A DNA stretch of 64,000 nucleotides, taken from contig CACYGI010000001.1 in the NCBI GenBank assembly GCA_902773925.1, forward strand, positions 186,001 to 250,000, given 5' to 3'. Both the position numbers and the translations under genes were made by a program. The notes beneath the pieces are model-generated. The model ran no database searches, was not told the DNA's origin, and saw only the letters and a list, made by a program, of their open reading frames with translations. Source of the DNA: an uncultured Bacteroidia bacterium. GTDB lineage: Bacteria; Bacteroidota; Bacteroidia; Bacteroidales; UBA932. Below are positions 21,125-28,285 of this stretch, in pieces (the stretch's first letter is position 1; every line of letters starts with the position of its first letter).

Positions 21125-21383
21125 CAGCCCAAACCCGTCCCGAGTCAGTCTCTGGCAACGGATCAGGCGCATTCTGGCCTGGCCGCTGATAGCTCTGGTG
21201 CGTTTCTATCAGCTTTTCATTTCGCCTCTTCTGCCGCCGAGCTGCCGCTACACGCCGACCTGTTCGCAATATGCGCTCGAGGCGCTGCGCCGCTACGGGC
21301 CGATCAAGGGCGGCTGGCTCGCACTGCGCCGCATCCTGCGCTGCCATCCATTCGGAGGCAGCGGTTACGACCCTGTTCCGTAA
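21111..21383 (+). CDS. yidD: Membrane protein insertion efficiency factor YidD
   Basis: 90-residue peripheral membrane protein of the YidD family, which assists YidC-dependent membrane insertion. The conserved core is [20 protein letters not shown], then [12 protein letters not shown] and the C-terminal [13 protein letters not shown]. The three cysteines of the family are present. I chose ATG 21111 (MKASDSP); a TTG at 21075 would extend it by 12 residues into rnpA. Translation is probably coupled to rnpA. Confidence 0.9.
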   Translation: MKASDSPNPSRVSLWQRIRRILAWPLIALVRFYQLFISPLLPPSCRYTPTCSQYALEALRRYGPIKGGWLALRRILRCHPFGGSGYDPVP

Positions 21384-21394
21384 ATCTTTGCTGA

Positions 21395-21871
21395 TTACTC
21401 GAACACCCTCTTTCGATGGAAGAGGGGCGTCATATCGTGCAGCGTACCGTCGGGGCGGACGGCGTAGAGGCGCTGATTGGTGGTCTCGTGCTTGAGGCCT
21501 CCCTTATCGCGGCGGAATCCGCCGATTTTGATGTAATCGAAATTGCGCACGTCAATCAGGGGCGATATCTCGTCCGCGCCGGAATACCAGCCGGTGCGGA
21601 CGCCAAATTCGCTGCGAATGAATATCGACAGCCGCTGGACCTCGGCCGGGTCCGCGTCCCCGCCCATCAGGCAGACGCAGGTCACCCCCTGGCCATAGCG
21701 CTCCCATATCGCACGGAGGGCCTCCTGATCAAGAGGCTCTCCTGTGTCTTGGCGAAGATGGGGGCTGTGACAACCTTCGCACCGGAAGGGACATCCCGTA
21801 ATGTTGATGGCAAGCGTCGTCTCGTCCGGAATCTCCTGAAATACGATGTCGAAGTTGTGAAACTTAAACAT
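21395..21871 (-). CDS. nrdG: Anaerobic ribonucleotide reductase activase (radical SAM)
   Basis: Uses a 4Fe-4S cluster and S-adenosylmethionine to put the glycyl radical on NrdD. The radical SAM motif CxxxCxxC is Cys27, Cys31 and Cys34 (GCPFRCEGC), followed by a CLMGGDAD glycine motif. At 158 residues it is a normal small activase. It overlaps the 3' end of nrdD by 8 bases, so the two are co-translated. Confidence 0.95.
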   Translation of the reverse strand: MFKFHNFDIVFQEIPDETTLAINITGCPFRCEGCHSPHLRQDTGEPLDQEALRAIWERYGQGVTCVCLMGGDADPAEVQRLSIFIRSEFGVRTGWYSGADEISPLIDVRNFDYIKIGGFRRDKGGLKHETTNQRLYAVRPDGTLHDMTPLFHRKRVFE

Positions 21872-23972
21872 CCTTCAGGGACGAAGCTTTACTGTAGTAG
21901 CGGCGGGATGCTTCTGCCTGGCGGGGCATCGAGAAGCAGCTAACCCGCTTCATGTAACCGATGATACGCGTTGCGTAATCCACGTTGTGGCTGTGGCACT
22001 TGGGGCATTCGCCGAGATAGCGCTTGTCGATGTGGCCGCAGTCGTTGCAGATGGTGTTGGGGATGTTGAACGTGAAGTAGTTGCAACCCTCCTTTGCTGC
22101 GACCTTCAGCAGGTGGCGGTACTGCTCCTTGCTCAGATGCTCTTCGAGGTTCATATGCAGGGCGCTGCCGCCGGTCAGGTGCTCGATGTAGTTGCGGCCG
22201 TGCAGGCGGAACTTGTCGAGGATGTTGAGCGAGTCGTCCTCTACGATGTAGAAGTAGCTGTTGTAGCAGTCGCGCGGTACGAAATATCCGTCCTCGCGGT
22301 CCCACTTCGCGTGCTTGACGCCTACGTTCTCCGCAGGGATCATCTCGCAGTTGAACATCAGGTCCTTCGTGCGGTACTTCTTGTTGTAGCGCTCGACCGT
22401 GCCCAGGATATCCTGCACGAACTTGAGGTATGCAGGATTGTCGTTGATCTTGAGGCCCAGGAACTCGGCAGCCTCGACCAGACCGTTGACGCCTACGGTC
22501 AGGTACTGGCGGCCCAGGTTGATGAACCCGGAATCGAAGAGCGGGAGCATGCCCTTGTCGCAGAGGTTCTTGAGGTTCTCGTTGTAGGCGATCTGGACCT
22601 TGTGGATCAGATCGATGACCTCTTCGACGAACTGCAGGTAGGGAATGCCGTTGTTGGATGCGTACTGGACGCAGCGGTTCAGGTTGATGGTCAGCACGCT
22701 CTTGCTGCCCGTGGAGACACCGCCCGCTCCGAGCGTATAGCTGAAACCGTTGTCCTGGATCTCATTGCGCAGACGGCAGCAGCTTGCCAGCGAATCGGCG
22801 TTGTCGCTCATGTAGGTGAAGAACGAATGTCCTTCGCTGTACATCTCGGCCGTAAGGTCCGCATACTCGGGATCCTTGGCGTCGCCATTTTCGGTCAGCA
22901 GGGCCATCGTCTCGACGGGGAACGTCAGGATGGTCTTCGTGCGCTCGCGGTTGAACCACTTCATGAACCTGCGCTGCAGCCAGTTGAGTGAATCCCAGTG
23001 CGGCTTGCTGCCGTCGGGGAATACGAACTCGCCGAAGATGCTCTCGAAGTAGTAGCGGTCGTAATAGGAGATGTTCCAGAACACTGCCTGGAAGTTGCGG
23101 GCTCCGGTAGGCTGGTTGATCGTATAGACGATCTGCTCGAAGCAATCGGTGATGACCTTGTCGATGGTGCGCTGCTTGAGTGACAGATCGACGATGTCAT
23201 TCGCGTGGAGGTAGTACTCGGGACCGTATTCCTTTTCGATGAAATAGTTCATGTACATCAGGAACTCGGGAGTAGCGCAGGCGCCGCTGAGCATACTGGA
23301 GACGATGAAGACGAGGTTTGCGAAGCCTCCGCAGAATGACTTGAGGTTGGTCGGGGCGGTGGAATTGCCACCGATGGGCAGCGTACCGTTCAGCAGCCAG
23401 GGATACATCGTGATGCTTGCGCAATAGTTGGCCAGCGAGGTCTCGTCGTTCTTGTAGATGAAGTGCTTCTTGAGCAGGTCAAGGTACTTGTCGGAGACTT
23501 CACGGCCGAACATTTCCTTGATGCGGTCGGTGAGCAGGCGGCGGTTGAGACGGATGAATCCGGCTTTGGGCAGCTCGCCGATGAGCGTGGCGATGTTCTT
23601 CTTCTCGATGTTGGCGTTGGCGTCGTACTTGCTTCCGGTAGCGGCGTTGGACGCGGAGCAATAGTCAAGCAGGAAGTTGAGGCGGTCGCGGGTCTCGCGG
23701 TCCTCGCTGTGCTGCTGACGGTAGAGCATGTAAGCCTTTGCTACGGAATAGTAGCGCTCTATCATCAGCGAAAGCTCGACCTGGTTCTGGATCTCCTCGA
23801 CCGACATACCGTTGGTGATGCTCACGCGGCTGAGAATACTGGTGATAATCTCCTCCGTAGCGAAGCTTCCCGAAGCGAGAAATGCCTTGCGGATGGCGTT
23901 TTTGATCTTGTCGATATCGAATTGAGCTTTCTTCCCGTCGCGCTTGATAATATAGAGCTCTGCGTTTTCCAT
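21864..23972 (-). CDS. nrdD: Anaerobic (class III) ribonucleoside-triphosphate reductase
   Basis: Makes deoxyribonucleotides without oxygen, using a glycyl radical and formate. The 702 residues show an N-terminal ATP-cone (IKRDGKKAQFDIDKIKNAIR), the active-site region with SLASCCRLRNE, four zinc-binding cysteines near the C terminus (CNDCG...CPKCH) and the glycyl radical motif RIIGYMKRVSCF. The tail after the radical loop (MPRQAEASRRYYSK) differs somewhat from the common GKQ-E form. No class I or II reductase is in the window. A structured leader precedes it. Confidence 0.96.
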   Translation of the reverse strand: MENAELYIIKRDGKKAQFDIDKIKNAIRKAFLASGSFATEEIITSILSRVSITNGMSVEEIQNQVELSLMIERYYSVAKAYMLYRQQHSEDRETRDRLNFLLDYCSASNAATGSKYDANANIEKKNIATLIGELPKAGFIRLNRRLLTDRIKEMFGREVSDKYLDLLKKHFIYKNDETSLANYCASITMYPWLLNGTLPIGGNSTAPTNLKSFCGGFANLVFIVSSMLSGACATPEFLMYMNYFIEKEYGPEYYLHANDIVDLSLKQRTIDKVITDCFEQIVYTINQPTGARNFQAVFWNISYYDRYYFESIFGEFVFPDGSKPHWDSLNWLQRRFMKWFNRERTKTILTFPVETMALLTENGDAKDPEYADLTAEMYSEGHSFFTYMSDNADSLASCCRLRNEIQDNGFSYTLGAGGVSTGSKSVLTINLNRCVQYASNNGIPYLQFVEEVIDLIHKVQIAYNENLKNLCDKGMLPLFDSGFINLGRQYLTVGVNGLVEAAEFLGLKINDNPAYLKFVQDILGTVERYNKKYRTKDLMFNCEMIPAENVGVKHAKWDREDGYFVPRDCYNSYFYIVEDDSLNILDKFRLHGRNYIEHLTGGSALHMNLEEHLSKEQYRHLLKVAAKEGCNYFTFNIPNTICNDCGHIDKRYLGECPKCHSHNVDYATRIIGYMKRVSCFSMPRQAEASRRYYSKASSLKDV

Positions 23973-24004
23973 AATAGACTGTATTTAAGATAGTTTAGGT
24001 GTGT

Positions 24005-24064
24005 CTTCGGGGCAAAAAAACGCCCCCGGGCATATCCCGAAGGCTTGGTTTCGCTTTCGGGATA
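24005..24064 (-). promoter_or_regulatory. Structured nrdD leader with mutually exclusive hairpins
   Basis: On the minus strand, between the promoter and the nrdD ATG, TATCCCGAA (24064-24056) pairs with TTCGGGATA (24041-24033). The same CTTCGGG segment (24042-24036) can instead pair with CCCGAAG (24011-24005), enclosing a GGGGC/GCCCC hairpin with a T7 loop. Two alternative structures suggest attenuation or a riboswitch-like control. No known riboswitch consensus was recognised. Confidence 0.4.
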
Positions 24065-24065
24065 A

Positions 24066-24073
24066 CAAAGATA
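24066..24073 (-). promoter_or_regulatory. -7 promoter element for nrdDG
   Basis: TATCTTTG on the minus strand matches TAnnTTTG. The first hairpin of the leader would begin almost at the transcript start; the start codon is about 94 bases downstream. Confidence 0.5.
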
Positions 24074-24185
24074 GTGTGGTGTAAACGGTTTTTTTCAGCC
24101 CTTCTTCGCAGAGTAATTAACAACTTTTAAACAGTATCGGCCGCAGTGCGCTCTGCGGCATTTTGGCTCTCCGGCCCTCGGGTAT

Positions 24186-24217
24186 TTTGGTGCTATGCGA
24201 AAATTTACTTACTTTTG
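24186..24217 (+). promoter_or_regulatory. Promoter of tRNA-Leu
   Basis: TTTG (24186-24189), a 20-base spacer and TACTTTTG (24210-24217) fit the Bacteroidetes consensus exactly. The tRNA begins 13 bases downstream. Confidence 0.7.
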
Positions 24218-24230
24218 CGCCCGGCAAAGA

Positions 24231-24314
24231 GCCCGGATGGCGGAATCGGTAGACGCGCTGGTCTCAAACACCAGTGGCCGCGAGGCTGTGCCGGTTCGAC
24301 CCCGGCTCCGGGTA
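24231..24314 (+). tRNA. tRNA-Leu (anticodon CAA)
   Basis: The 84-base sequence folds as a class II tRNA. The acceptor arms are GCCCGGA and TCCGGGT (one terminal G-T pair). The anticodon stem CTGGT/ACCAG encloses the loop CTCAAAC, giving anticodon CAA (codon UUG). A long variable arm follows, then the T arm with GGTTCGACC. The CCA end is not encoded. A strong promoter precedes it and a terminator hairpin follows directly. Confidence 0.95.
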
Positions 24315-24319
24315 CACTA

Positions 24320-24360
24320 AACCCCTGCTAACTCATTGGTTAACAGGGGTTGCTTTTGTT
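24320..24360 (+). terminator. Terminator after tRNA-Leu
   Basis: AACCCCTG (24320-24327) pairs with CAGGGGTT (24344-24351), with further CTAAC/GTTAA pairing inside, followed by TGCTTTTGTTT. It starts six bases after the tRNA. Confidence 0.8.
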
Positions 24361-24370
24361 TCTTGCCCAA

Positions 24371-24413
24371 TAACGCCTCACCCCGCTTTTTCATTGAGGT
24401 TGTTACTTTTTTT
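24371..24413 (+). terminator. Possible second terminator hairpin
   Basis: TAACGCCTCA pairs with TGAGGTTGTTA (one bulge, one G-T pair) and is followed by C and seven T. It lies in the stretch between tRNA-Leu and the first palindromic repeat. Nothing else was recognised in 24361-24457. Confidence 0.35.
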
Positions 24414-24457
24414 GGCGAGCCTTTGGGGTCTCCCTCCCGGGTTGTCCCCTGATTGGT

Positions 24458-24568
24458 CTTTGGCACTTAACTACCTGAATGTCAACCGATAGCTGAAAGT
24501 GCTACCCCTTCTGAGAGGGGGTAGCACTTTCATCATCTCGCAGTGTATCCGTCAGTTAAGCGCCAAAG
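24458..24568 (+). repeat. REP-like palindromic repeat, left copy (111 bases)
   Basis: Outer arms CTTTGGCACTTAACT (24458-24472) and AGTTAAGCGCCAAAG (24554-24568) are inverted with 14 of 15 bases matching. Inside lies a perfect 15-base hairpin, TGAAAGTGCTACCCC (24494-24508) with GGGGTAGCACTTTCA (24518-24532). The same layout and most of the same sequence recur at 25649-25759, on the other side of the transposase gene. Confidence 0.85.
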
Positions 24569-24631
24569 CAAAAATCGACCGTCCCGCTATCAGTGGTCTG
24601 AGCAACAACCGGGGGTCTCTTTTAAAAAATC

Positions 24632-24662
24632 TTTGACACATTCAACAGAAAAAGTATCTTTG
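24632..24662 (+). promoter_or_regulatory. Promoter of the RAYT gene
   Basis: TTTG (24632-24635), a 19-base spacer and TATCTTTG (24655-24662) match the Bacteroidetes promoter exactly, 19 bases before the ATG. The gene therefore has its own host-type promoter. Confidence 0.7.
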
Positions 24663-24681
24663 CAAAAAGTGACTGAAGGCT

Positions 24682-25611
24682 ATGAAGGGACGATTATCTT
24701 TTGACAGCAAGGCTGTCTTCCACCTCTACCAAAGAACCGTTGACGGATTACTCTTGTTTTATTACGCAAGGGACTACATCGTTTTCTACACCATCATCTC
24801 CGTCGCGGCCGGAAAATACGGCATCCGGGGCCTCGGACTCTGCCAGATGCCGGACCATGTTCACCTGCTCATCGGGGCGTGTGACAGAAAAAGGGCAGAA
24901 CGATTCGTTCAGTTCTACAGTTCCAGATACACGGATTATTTTCACCGTCAATACGGAACGTCGGGCGTCCTGTTTGACCATCCGTTTGGAATGGCGGAAA
25001 AGGTGGGCGCCAAGAAAATTCGCACTGCGATTGCGTACCTTTACAACAATCCCGTTGAAAAGAAACTCTGCCCATACGCAGCGGATTACAGATGGAATTA
25101 TCTCGCTTACGCGGCCTCCCGGAATCCTTTCTCCGCTCCGACAAACCTGGCGACTTGCCGTCGGGTATTCCGTCGGGCAGTAGCAGAACTCGAATACTGT
25201 TTCCGCCATTCAAAACCCTTGAACGGAGTCATTCTTGCAGGAATGACCAGAGATATGAATGAAGAGGAGAAGAAGCAGTTGATCGATAGAATTGTCCTCC
25301 GCTATCAATTTATTGACTATAAAACATTGGTCTCCTACTATGAGAGTTATCCGATGATGCTCCTTTCGTTCAGATCCAACACGGGGAGCGAATATGACAT
25401 CAAGGAAGATTTCTCTCCGGGTTCCGACAAGATTTACTACAGCCTGCTGTCTGCTGTGGAAAAAATGTTCGGAAAAGACAGTTTCAGGAAAGTCCTGTCG
25501 TTGCCGGAGGACAAGCGGCGCCTGAATGCGAATGCATTGGTTTACCTGACAGGCGCCTCTTTCCGGCAGGTTTATAAGTTTCTTCATCTTCCTCAACCTC
25601 CGACTGAGTAG
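24682..25611 (+). CDS. REP-associated tyrosine transposase (RAYT, TnpA_REP / Y1_Tnp family)
   Basis: 309-residue protein with an N-terminal HUH nuclease domain. The metal-binding motif is His59-Val-His61 in MPDHVHLLIG, and candidate catalytic tyrosines lie in FYSSRYTDYF (residues 78-87). The segment AIAYLYNNPVEKKLC and the WNYLAYA stretch are typical of the family. Most RAYTs are 150-200 residues; here a further 120 residues of helical, HTH-like sequence follow (up to FRQVYKFLHLP). Such enzymes nick single-stranded REP hairpins, and matching palindromic repeats flank the gene. No partner transposon genes are present. Confidence 0.88.
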   Translation: MKGRLSFDSKAVFHLYQRTVDGLLLFYYARDYIVFYTIISVAAGKYGIRGLGLCQMPDHVHLLIGACDRKRAERFVQFYSSRYTDYFHRQYGTSGVLFDHPFGMAEKVGAKKIRTAIAYLYNNPVEKKLCPYAADYRWNYLAYAASRNPFSAPTNLATCRRVFRRAVAELEYCFRHSKPLNGVILAGMTRDMNEEEKKQLIDRIVLRYQFIDYKTLVSYYESYPMMLLSFRSNTGSEYDIKEDFSPGSDKIYYSLLSAVEKMFGKDSFRKVLSLPEDKRRLNANALVYLTGASFRQVYKFLHLPQPPTE

Positions 25612-25648
25612 TTGGGATACGGCTGCAGATGCAGATTCAGGGTGAGCG

Positions 25649-25759
25649 CCTTGGCACTTAATCGGCTGAAAATCATTCAACAACTGAAAGTGCTACCCCT
25701 TCTGAGAGGGGGTAGCACTTTCATTATCTCGCAGTGTATCCGTAAGTTAGGCGCCAAGG
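25649..25759 (+). repeat. REP-like palindromic repeat, right copy (111 bases)
   Basis: Same direction and length as the copy at 24458-24568. Outer arms CCTTGGCACTTAA (25649-25661) and TTAGGCGCCAAGG (25747-25759) match in 11 of 13 bases when inverted. The inner hairpin TGAAAGTGCTACCCC / GGGGTAGCACTTTCA (25685-25699 and 25709-25723) is identical to the left copy, as is the loop. It begins 37 bases after the transposase stop. Confidence 0.85.
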
Positions 25760-25804
25760 CAAAATCAGCGCGTGGGCACGGCGGGACAAATCTTTAATAC
25801 TCGC

Positions 25805-26104
25805 CTACGGAGTTCTTCGGGAAAGCTCGGAATTCACATCATCGTACTCCGGCTTCGCGAACTGCTTCACAACATACGAACACACGGGATAGATTTTGAA
25901 CCCGTTCTCGCGGGCATAATTAACGGCAGCTGTGAGCAATGCCCTGGCCACTCCATGCCTCTGGAATTCTTCTTCCACAACTGTGTGCAGTATGGCAAAT
26001 ACCGGCCCGTCGGCCCACTCATAGGAGATGTATCCCATCCGTTTCCCGTCTTCTTCCGCCAGAAAGAAACCGTTCTCCGAATTGTTCTTATGGGTGATTT
26101 CCAT
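25805..26104 (-). CDS. yjdJ: GNAT-fold acetyltransferase, YjdJ type
   Basis: 99-residue minimal N-acetyltransferase. The acetyl-CoA binding stretch is VVEEEFQRHGVARALLTAAV and the family-specific C-terminal motif is GFKIYPVCSYV. In many bacteria this protein is encoded together with the ferredoxin-like YjdI, as here. Substrate unknown. The ATG overlaps the yjdI stop by one base (TAATG), so the two are translated together. Confidence 0.82.
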   Translation of the reverse strand: MEITHKNNSENGFFLAEEDGKRMGYISYEWADGPVFAILHTVVEEEFQRHGVARALLTAAVNYARENGFKIYPVCSYVVKQFAKPEYDDVNSELSRRTP

Positions 26105-26313
26105 TACTTGTTCAATATGTAGGTGAGGGCCTTGGACGGGCAGGCGTCAATCTGGGCTATCAACTCTTCCTTGGTGGCGTTCTCGGGTTTGCACCAGGGA
26201 CGCTCAAGGGGGTTGTAAACTTTTGGGAGCATCCTTACACAGGTGCCGACGTGTTGACACAGTTCCGGTTTCCAGATAATGGTCAGGTCTTCTGTTTTGT
26301 ATTCTTTCTGCAT
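26104..26313 (-). CDS. yjdI: Divergent 4Fe-4S mono-cluster protein, YjdI type
   Basis: 69-residue protein of the Fer4_19 family. It keeps the spaced cysteines of a single cluster (LCQHVGTCVRMLP, one Cys in PWCKPENA and DACPSKAL) rather than the regular ferredoxin CxxCxxC pattern. Function is unknown beyond a presumed redox or sensor role next to YjdJ. A TAACTTTG element lies 34 bases before the ATG. Confidence 0.85.
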   Translation of the reverse strand: MQKEYKTEDLTIIWKPELCQHVGTCVRMLPKVYNPLERPWCKPENATKEELIAQIDACPSKALTYILNK

Positions 26314-26347
26314 AATAAGTGGGGTAAATTCTGATTTATCTAACTAT

Positions 26348-26355
26348 CAAAGTTA
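26348..26355 (-). promoter_or_regulatory. -7 promoter element for yjdI-yjdJ
   Basis: TAACTTTG on the minus strand, an exact TAnnTTTG match, 34 bases before the yjdI ATG. No clear upstream TTTG box. Confidence 0.45.
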
Positions 26356-26415
26356 GCATTATTCTGTTATAGTCAGTCACTTTTGGGTCACTCTCCTAAC
26401 CAGAAACCTTAAATC

Positions 26416-26593
26416 CTACAAACTCTTCCTGTACTCCCTGGGCGTGACACCTTTCATCCTGAAGAAGAAGCGCCCGAAGGTGGTGGAGTCGGAATAGTTG
26501 ATCCTTGCGGCAATCTCATCAATGCTTAAGGTAGTGCTTTCAAGCAGCCCAAAGCAAGGTTCAATCCAGCATAAACCCTCTTATCGAGGCGAA
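26416..26593 (-). pseudogene. AraC-family regulator remnant (C-terminal HTH only)
   Basis: Reading the minus strand from about 26560 to the TAG at 26416 gives LLESTTLSIDEIAARINYSD, then STTFGRFFFRMKGVTPREYR. That is the second helix-turn-helix of an AraC-type activator. Upstream the frame is interrupted: the in-frame sequence meets TAA, while a shifted frame reads LDKRVYAGLNLALG, suggesting a frameshift. The rest of the gene is missing and the fragment ends against a 16-base palindrome at 26594. It is broken and surely inactive. It occupies most of the otherwise gene-free stretch 26314-26716. Confidence 0.7.
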
Positions 26594-26633
26594 CAAAGCG
26601 GGCACGAAAGGAACCATTTTCGTGCCCGCTTTG
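26594..26633. repeat. Perfect 16-base inverted repeat
   Basis: CAAAGCGGGCACGAAA (26594-26609) and TTTCGTGCCCGCTTTG (26618-26633) are perfectly complementary around the 8-base loop GGAACCAT. No T-run follows on either strand, so it is not a standard terminator. It abuts the AraC remnant and may be a small repeat element or a scar of rearrangement. Confidence 0.7.
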
Positions 26634-26662
26634 CATCCTGAGGCCCCTGCAGCATATTCCGA

Positions 26663-26694
26663 TTTTATGATGAATTGCAATTTTTATATCTTTG
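26663..26694 (+). promoter_or_regulatory. Promoter of the outer-membrane protein gene
   Basis: TTTT (26663-26666), a 20-base spacer and TATCTTTG (26687-26694), 22 bases before the ATG at 26717. Confidence 0.5.
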
Positions 26695-26716
26695 GAGAAA
26701 ACTAAACCTTTTAGAG

Positions 26717-27298
26717 ATGAAAAAATTGCTTGTCATAATTCTTCTGGCGGTGATGACCGTGCCGGTATTCGCGCAGGAACCTGTTGAACAGAAATGGACC
26801 GTGAGGGGCTCTGCGGGGATTCTGCCGACGGTACCTACGGTAGCTTCGTTTTTCGGAGCCGTCATCGGGGGTCTGGCCATCAGTCTCAATGAATCCAACA
26901 ACGAGACACTCGATATCAAGCTTCCGCCCTATTTCGCCATCGATGTCCTTCATAATTTCAATTCCCGCTGGTCGGCCGGCCTGAGCACAGGTTACACGGG
27001 ATGCGTCTGGAACGTCGTGGACAAGGACACCCACGTAATCCATTCCTCGACTTTCCTCACCTTCATCCCTATTAACGCCGTAGGCCGCGTCAACTATCTG
27101 GCACGCCCCGCCTACAAACTCTACGGCTCCCTCGAGGCCGGCGTACTCCTTTCCGTCGGGGAGAGCCTTGACTTCATCTACAGCGCCCAGCTCAACCCCA
27201 TCGGTTTCGAGTTCGGACGTAACCTTTTCGGCCTGATCGAACTTGGCCTCGGCCTTAACTACGTCGGCGGCCGCCTCGGCCTGGGCTACAGATTCTGA
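26717..27298 (+). CDS. Predicted small outer-membrane beta-barrel protein
   Basis: 193 residues with a clear signal peptide (KKLLVIILLAVMTVPVFAQ, cleavage after about residue 19). The mature part has alternating strands rich in Gly and aromatics, and ends GGRLGLGYRF with the C-terminal Phe typical of outer-membrane barrels. I do not recognise a named family. The ATG at 26717 is preferred over upstream frame extension because the signal peptide begins there. It is monocistronic, between an AraC remnant and the convergent secG. Confidence 0.7.
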   Translation: MKKLLVIILLAVMTVPVFAQEPVEQKWTVRGSAGILPTVPTVASFFGAVIGGLAISLNESNNETLDIKLPPYFAIDVLHNFNSRWSAGLSTGYTGCVWNVVDKDTHVIHSSTFLTFIPINAVGRVNYLARPAYKLYGSLEAGVLLSVGESLDFIYSAQLNPIGFEFGRNLFGLIELGLGLNYVGGRLGLGYRF

Positions 27299-27346
27299 TC
27301 GCCCGTCTCGACTACAAAGCGGGGCTTGGCACAAAGCAAACCCGAC

Positions 27347-27378
27347 ACAAAAAAACCGGCCACCTACAAGGCGGCCGG
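27347..27378 (-). terminator. Terminator of the secG transcript
   Basis: On the minus strand CCGGCCGCC (27378-27370) pairs with GGTGGCCGG (27364-27356; one G-T pair), followed by seven or more T (27355-27349). Confidence 0.75.
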
Positions 27379-27403
27379 CAAACAAAAAGCTTTCACCCGG
27401 AGA

Positions 27404-27763
27404 TTAGTTCGCGGGTGCTGCGTCAGGCCGCGATGCGTCAAAAGTACCTTCGGGAAGGACGGGAGCACCCTCGGCGGGCTGCTCTGCTTGATTGACAACC
27501 TGCTCGCGGACATTGCTGTGACGGGCGGAAGTCTTGGGGATAACGAAGGTAGCCACAACGCAAAGGACGAGAATCGTGACGGCAAGGCCCCAGGTCATCT
27601 TCTCGAGGAAGTCGGCCGTCTGGCGGACGCCGAAAGTCTGGTTGCCTGCTGCAAAGTTAGCTGCAAGTCCGCCGCCCTTGGAGTTCTGAACGAGAACCAC
27701 GAGGGTCAGAAGGATGCTTGCTATCACGATGATAATCGAAATTACGATATAAGCTGCGTGCAT
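27404..27763 (-). CDS. secG: Preprotein translocase subunit SecG
   Basis: Small subunit of the SecYEG channel. The 119 residues have two membrane helices (about 5-25 and 55-78) joined by the conserved cytoplasmic loop with VQNSKGGGLAANFA, followed by a Pro/Ala-rich tail. It is the last gene of the minus-strand run sigma-54 activator, lptE, TPR protein, secG, and a terminator lies just behind it. Confidence 0.92.
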   Translation of the reverse strand: MHAAYIVISIIIVIASILLTLVVLVQNSKGGGLAANFAAGNQTFGVRQTADFLEKMTWGLAVTILVLCVVATFVIPKTSARHSNVREQVVNQAEQPAEGAPVLPEGTFDASRPDAAPAN

Positions 27764-27765
27764 AA

Positions 27766-28284
27766 TTATTGTGTTTTGTTTCTAATCTCTTCGATAAGGA
27801 GTGCAAAGTAAGCACTTTTTTCGGGATATAACAAAATTAGTTTTTCATAAACCGCTATTGCTTTGTCATTAAGCCCCTGAAGTGCATAGATCCGGGCCAG
27901 CGTTTCACTCTCCGCAACCGCGCCGGAAGCTGCGTTCTCCTCTTCGCGCAGGGAAGCAAATCGCTCGCGAAGCGACCGGGCGATACTGTCAAACGCCTCT
28001 GCGCCCCCGTCTGCCGCATCGACATCGCTTTCGCTGAAATAATCCCCTCCCGGACGAGCAGCCGCAGAAGCCCCCACAGAGTCACGGCAGGCCCGCTCAA
28101 GCGCCCACTGACGGCGAAGGGCACTGCCCCGCGGCAGGAAAATCCCCTCCGTGGCAAGCAGGGCGGAGCGAAGCGAAACATCAGACCCGCGGCGGCGCAA
28201 AAGCTCCGTCCGGGCTGCGGTAAACCACGGACAATCAGCCAGAAGCTGACTCAGTGACGCTTCATCCATCTGCCGCAAATCCAT
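27766..28284 (-). CDS. TPR-like protein of the secG-lptE cluster
   Basis: 172 residues with no signal peptide. The first half is Arg/Ala-rich and helical ([19 protein letters not shown]). The C-terminal 50 residues match one to two TPR-like helices ([20 protein letters not shown]). Similar proteins sit between lptE and secG in other Bacteroidales, which suggests a link to envelope assembly, but no function is known. Gaps of 1-2 bases on both sides show tight coupling. Confidence 0.6.
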   Translation of the reverse strand: MDLRQMDEASLSQLLADCPWFTAARTELLRRRGSDVSLRSALLATEGIFLPRGSALRRQWALERACRDSVGASAAARPGGDYFSESDVDAADGGAEAFDSIARSLRERFASLREEENAASGAVAESETLARIYALQGLNDKAIAVYEKLILLYPEKSAYFALLIEEIRNKTQ

Positions 28285-28285
28285 C

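Larger units (their letters stand above)
24458..25759 (+). mobile_element. RAYT gene with flanking palindromic repeats (REPtron-like unit)
   Basis: A single-domain HUH transposase gene is bracketed by two direct copies of a 111-base repeat that each contain nested inverted repeats. This is the arrangement of REP-associated tyrosine transposases with their REP/BIME targets. RAYTs are usually domesticated and mobilise only the short repeats, so the unit may not move as a whole. No target-site duplication was identified. It lies just after tRNA-Leu, in an accessory stretch. Confidence 0.7.

Noticed and set aside
24005..24064. Cobalamin riboswitch in the nrdD leader
   Set aside because: The conserved B12-box (GCCACTG) and the multi-stem layout are absent, and class III reductases do not need cobalamin.
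24458..25759. CRISPR array or IS element with terminal inverted repeats
   Set aside because: There are only two copies of the repeat, in direct orientation, with a single-domain RAYT between them; no spacers, cas genes or DDE transposase are present.
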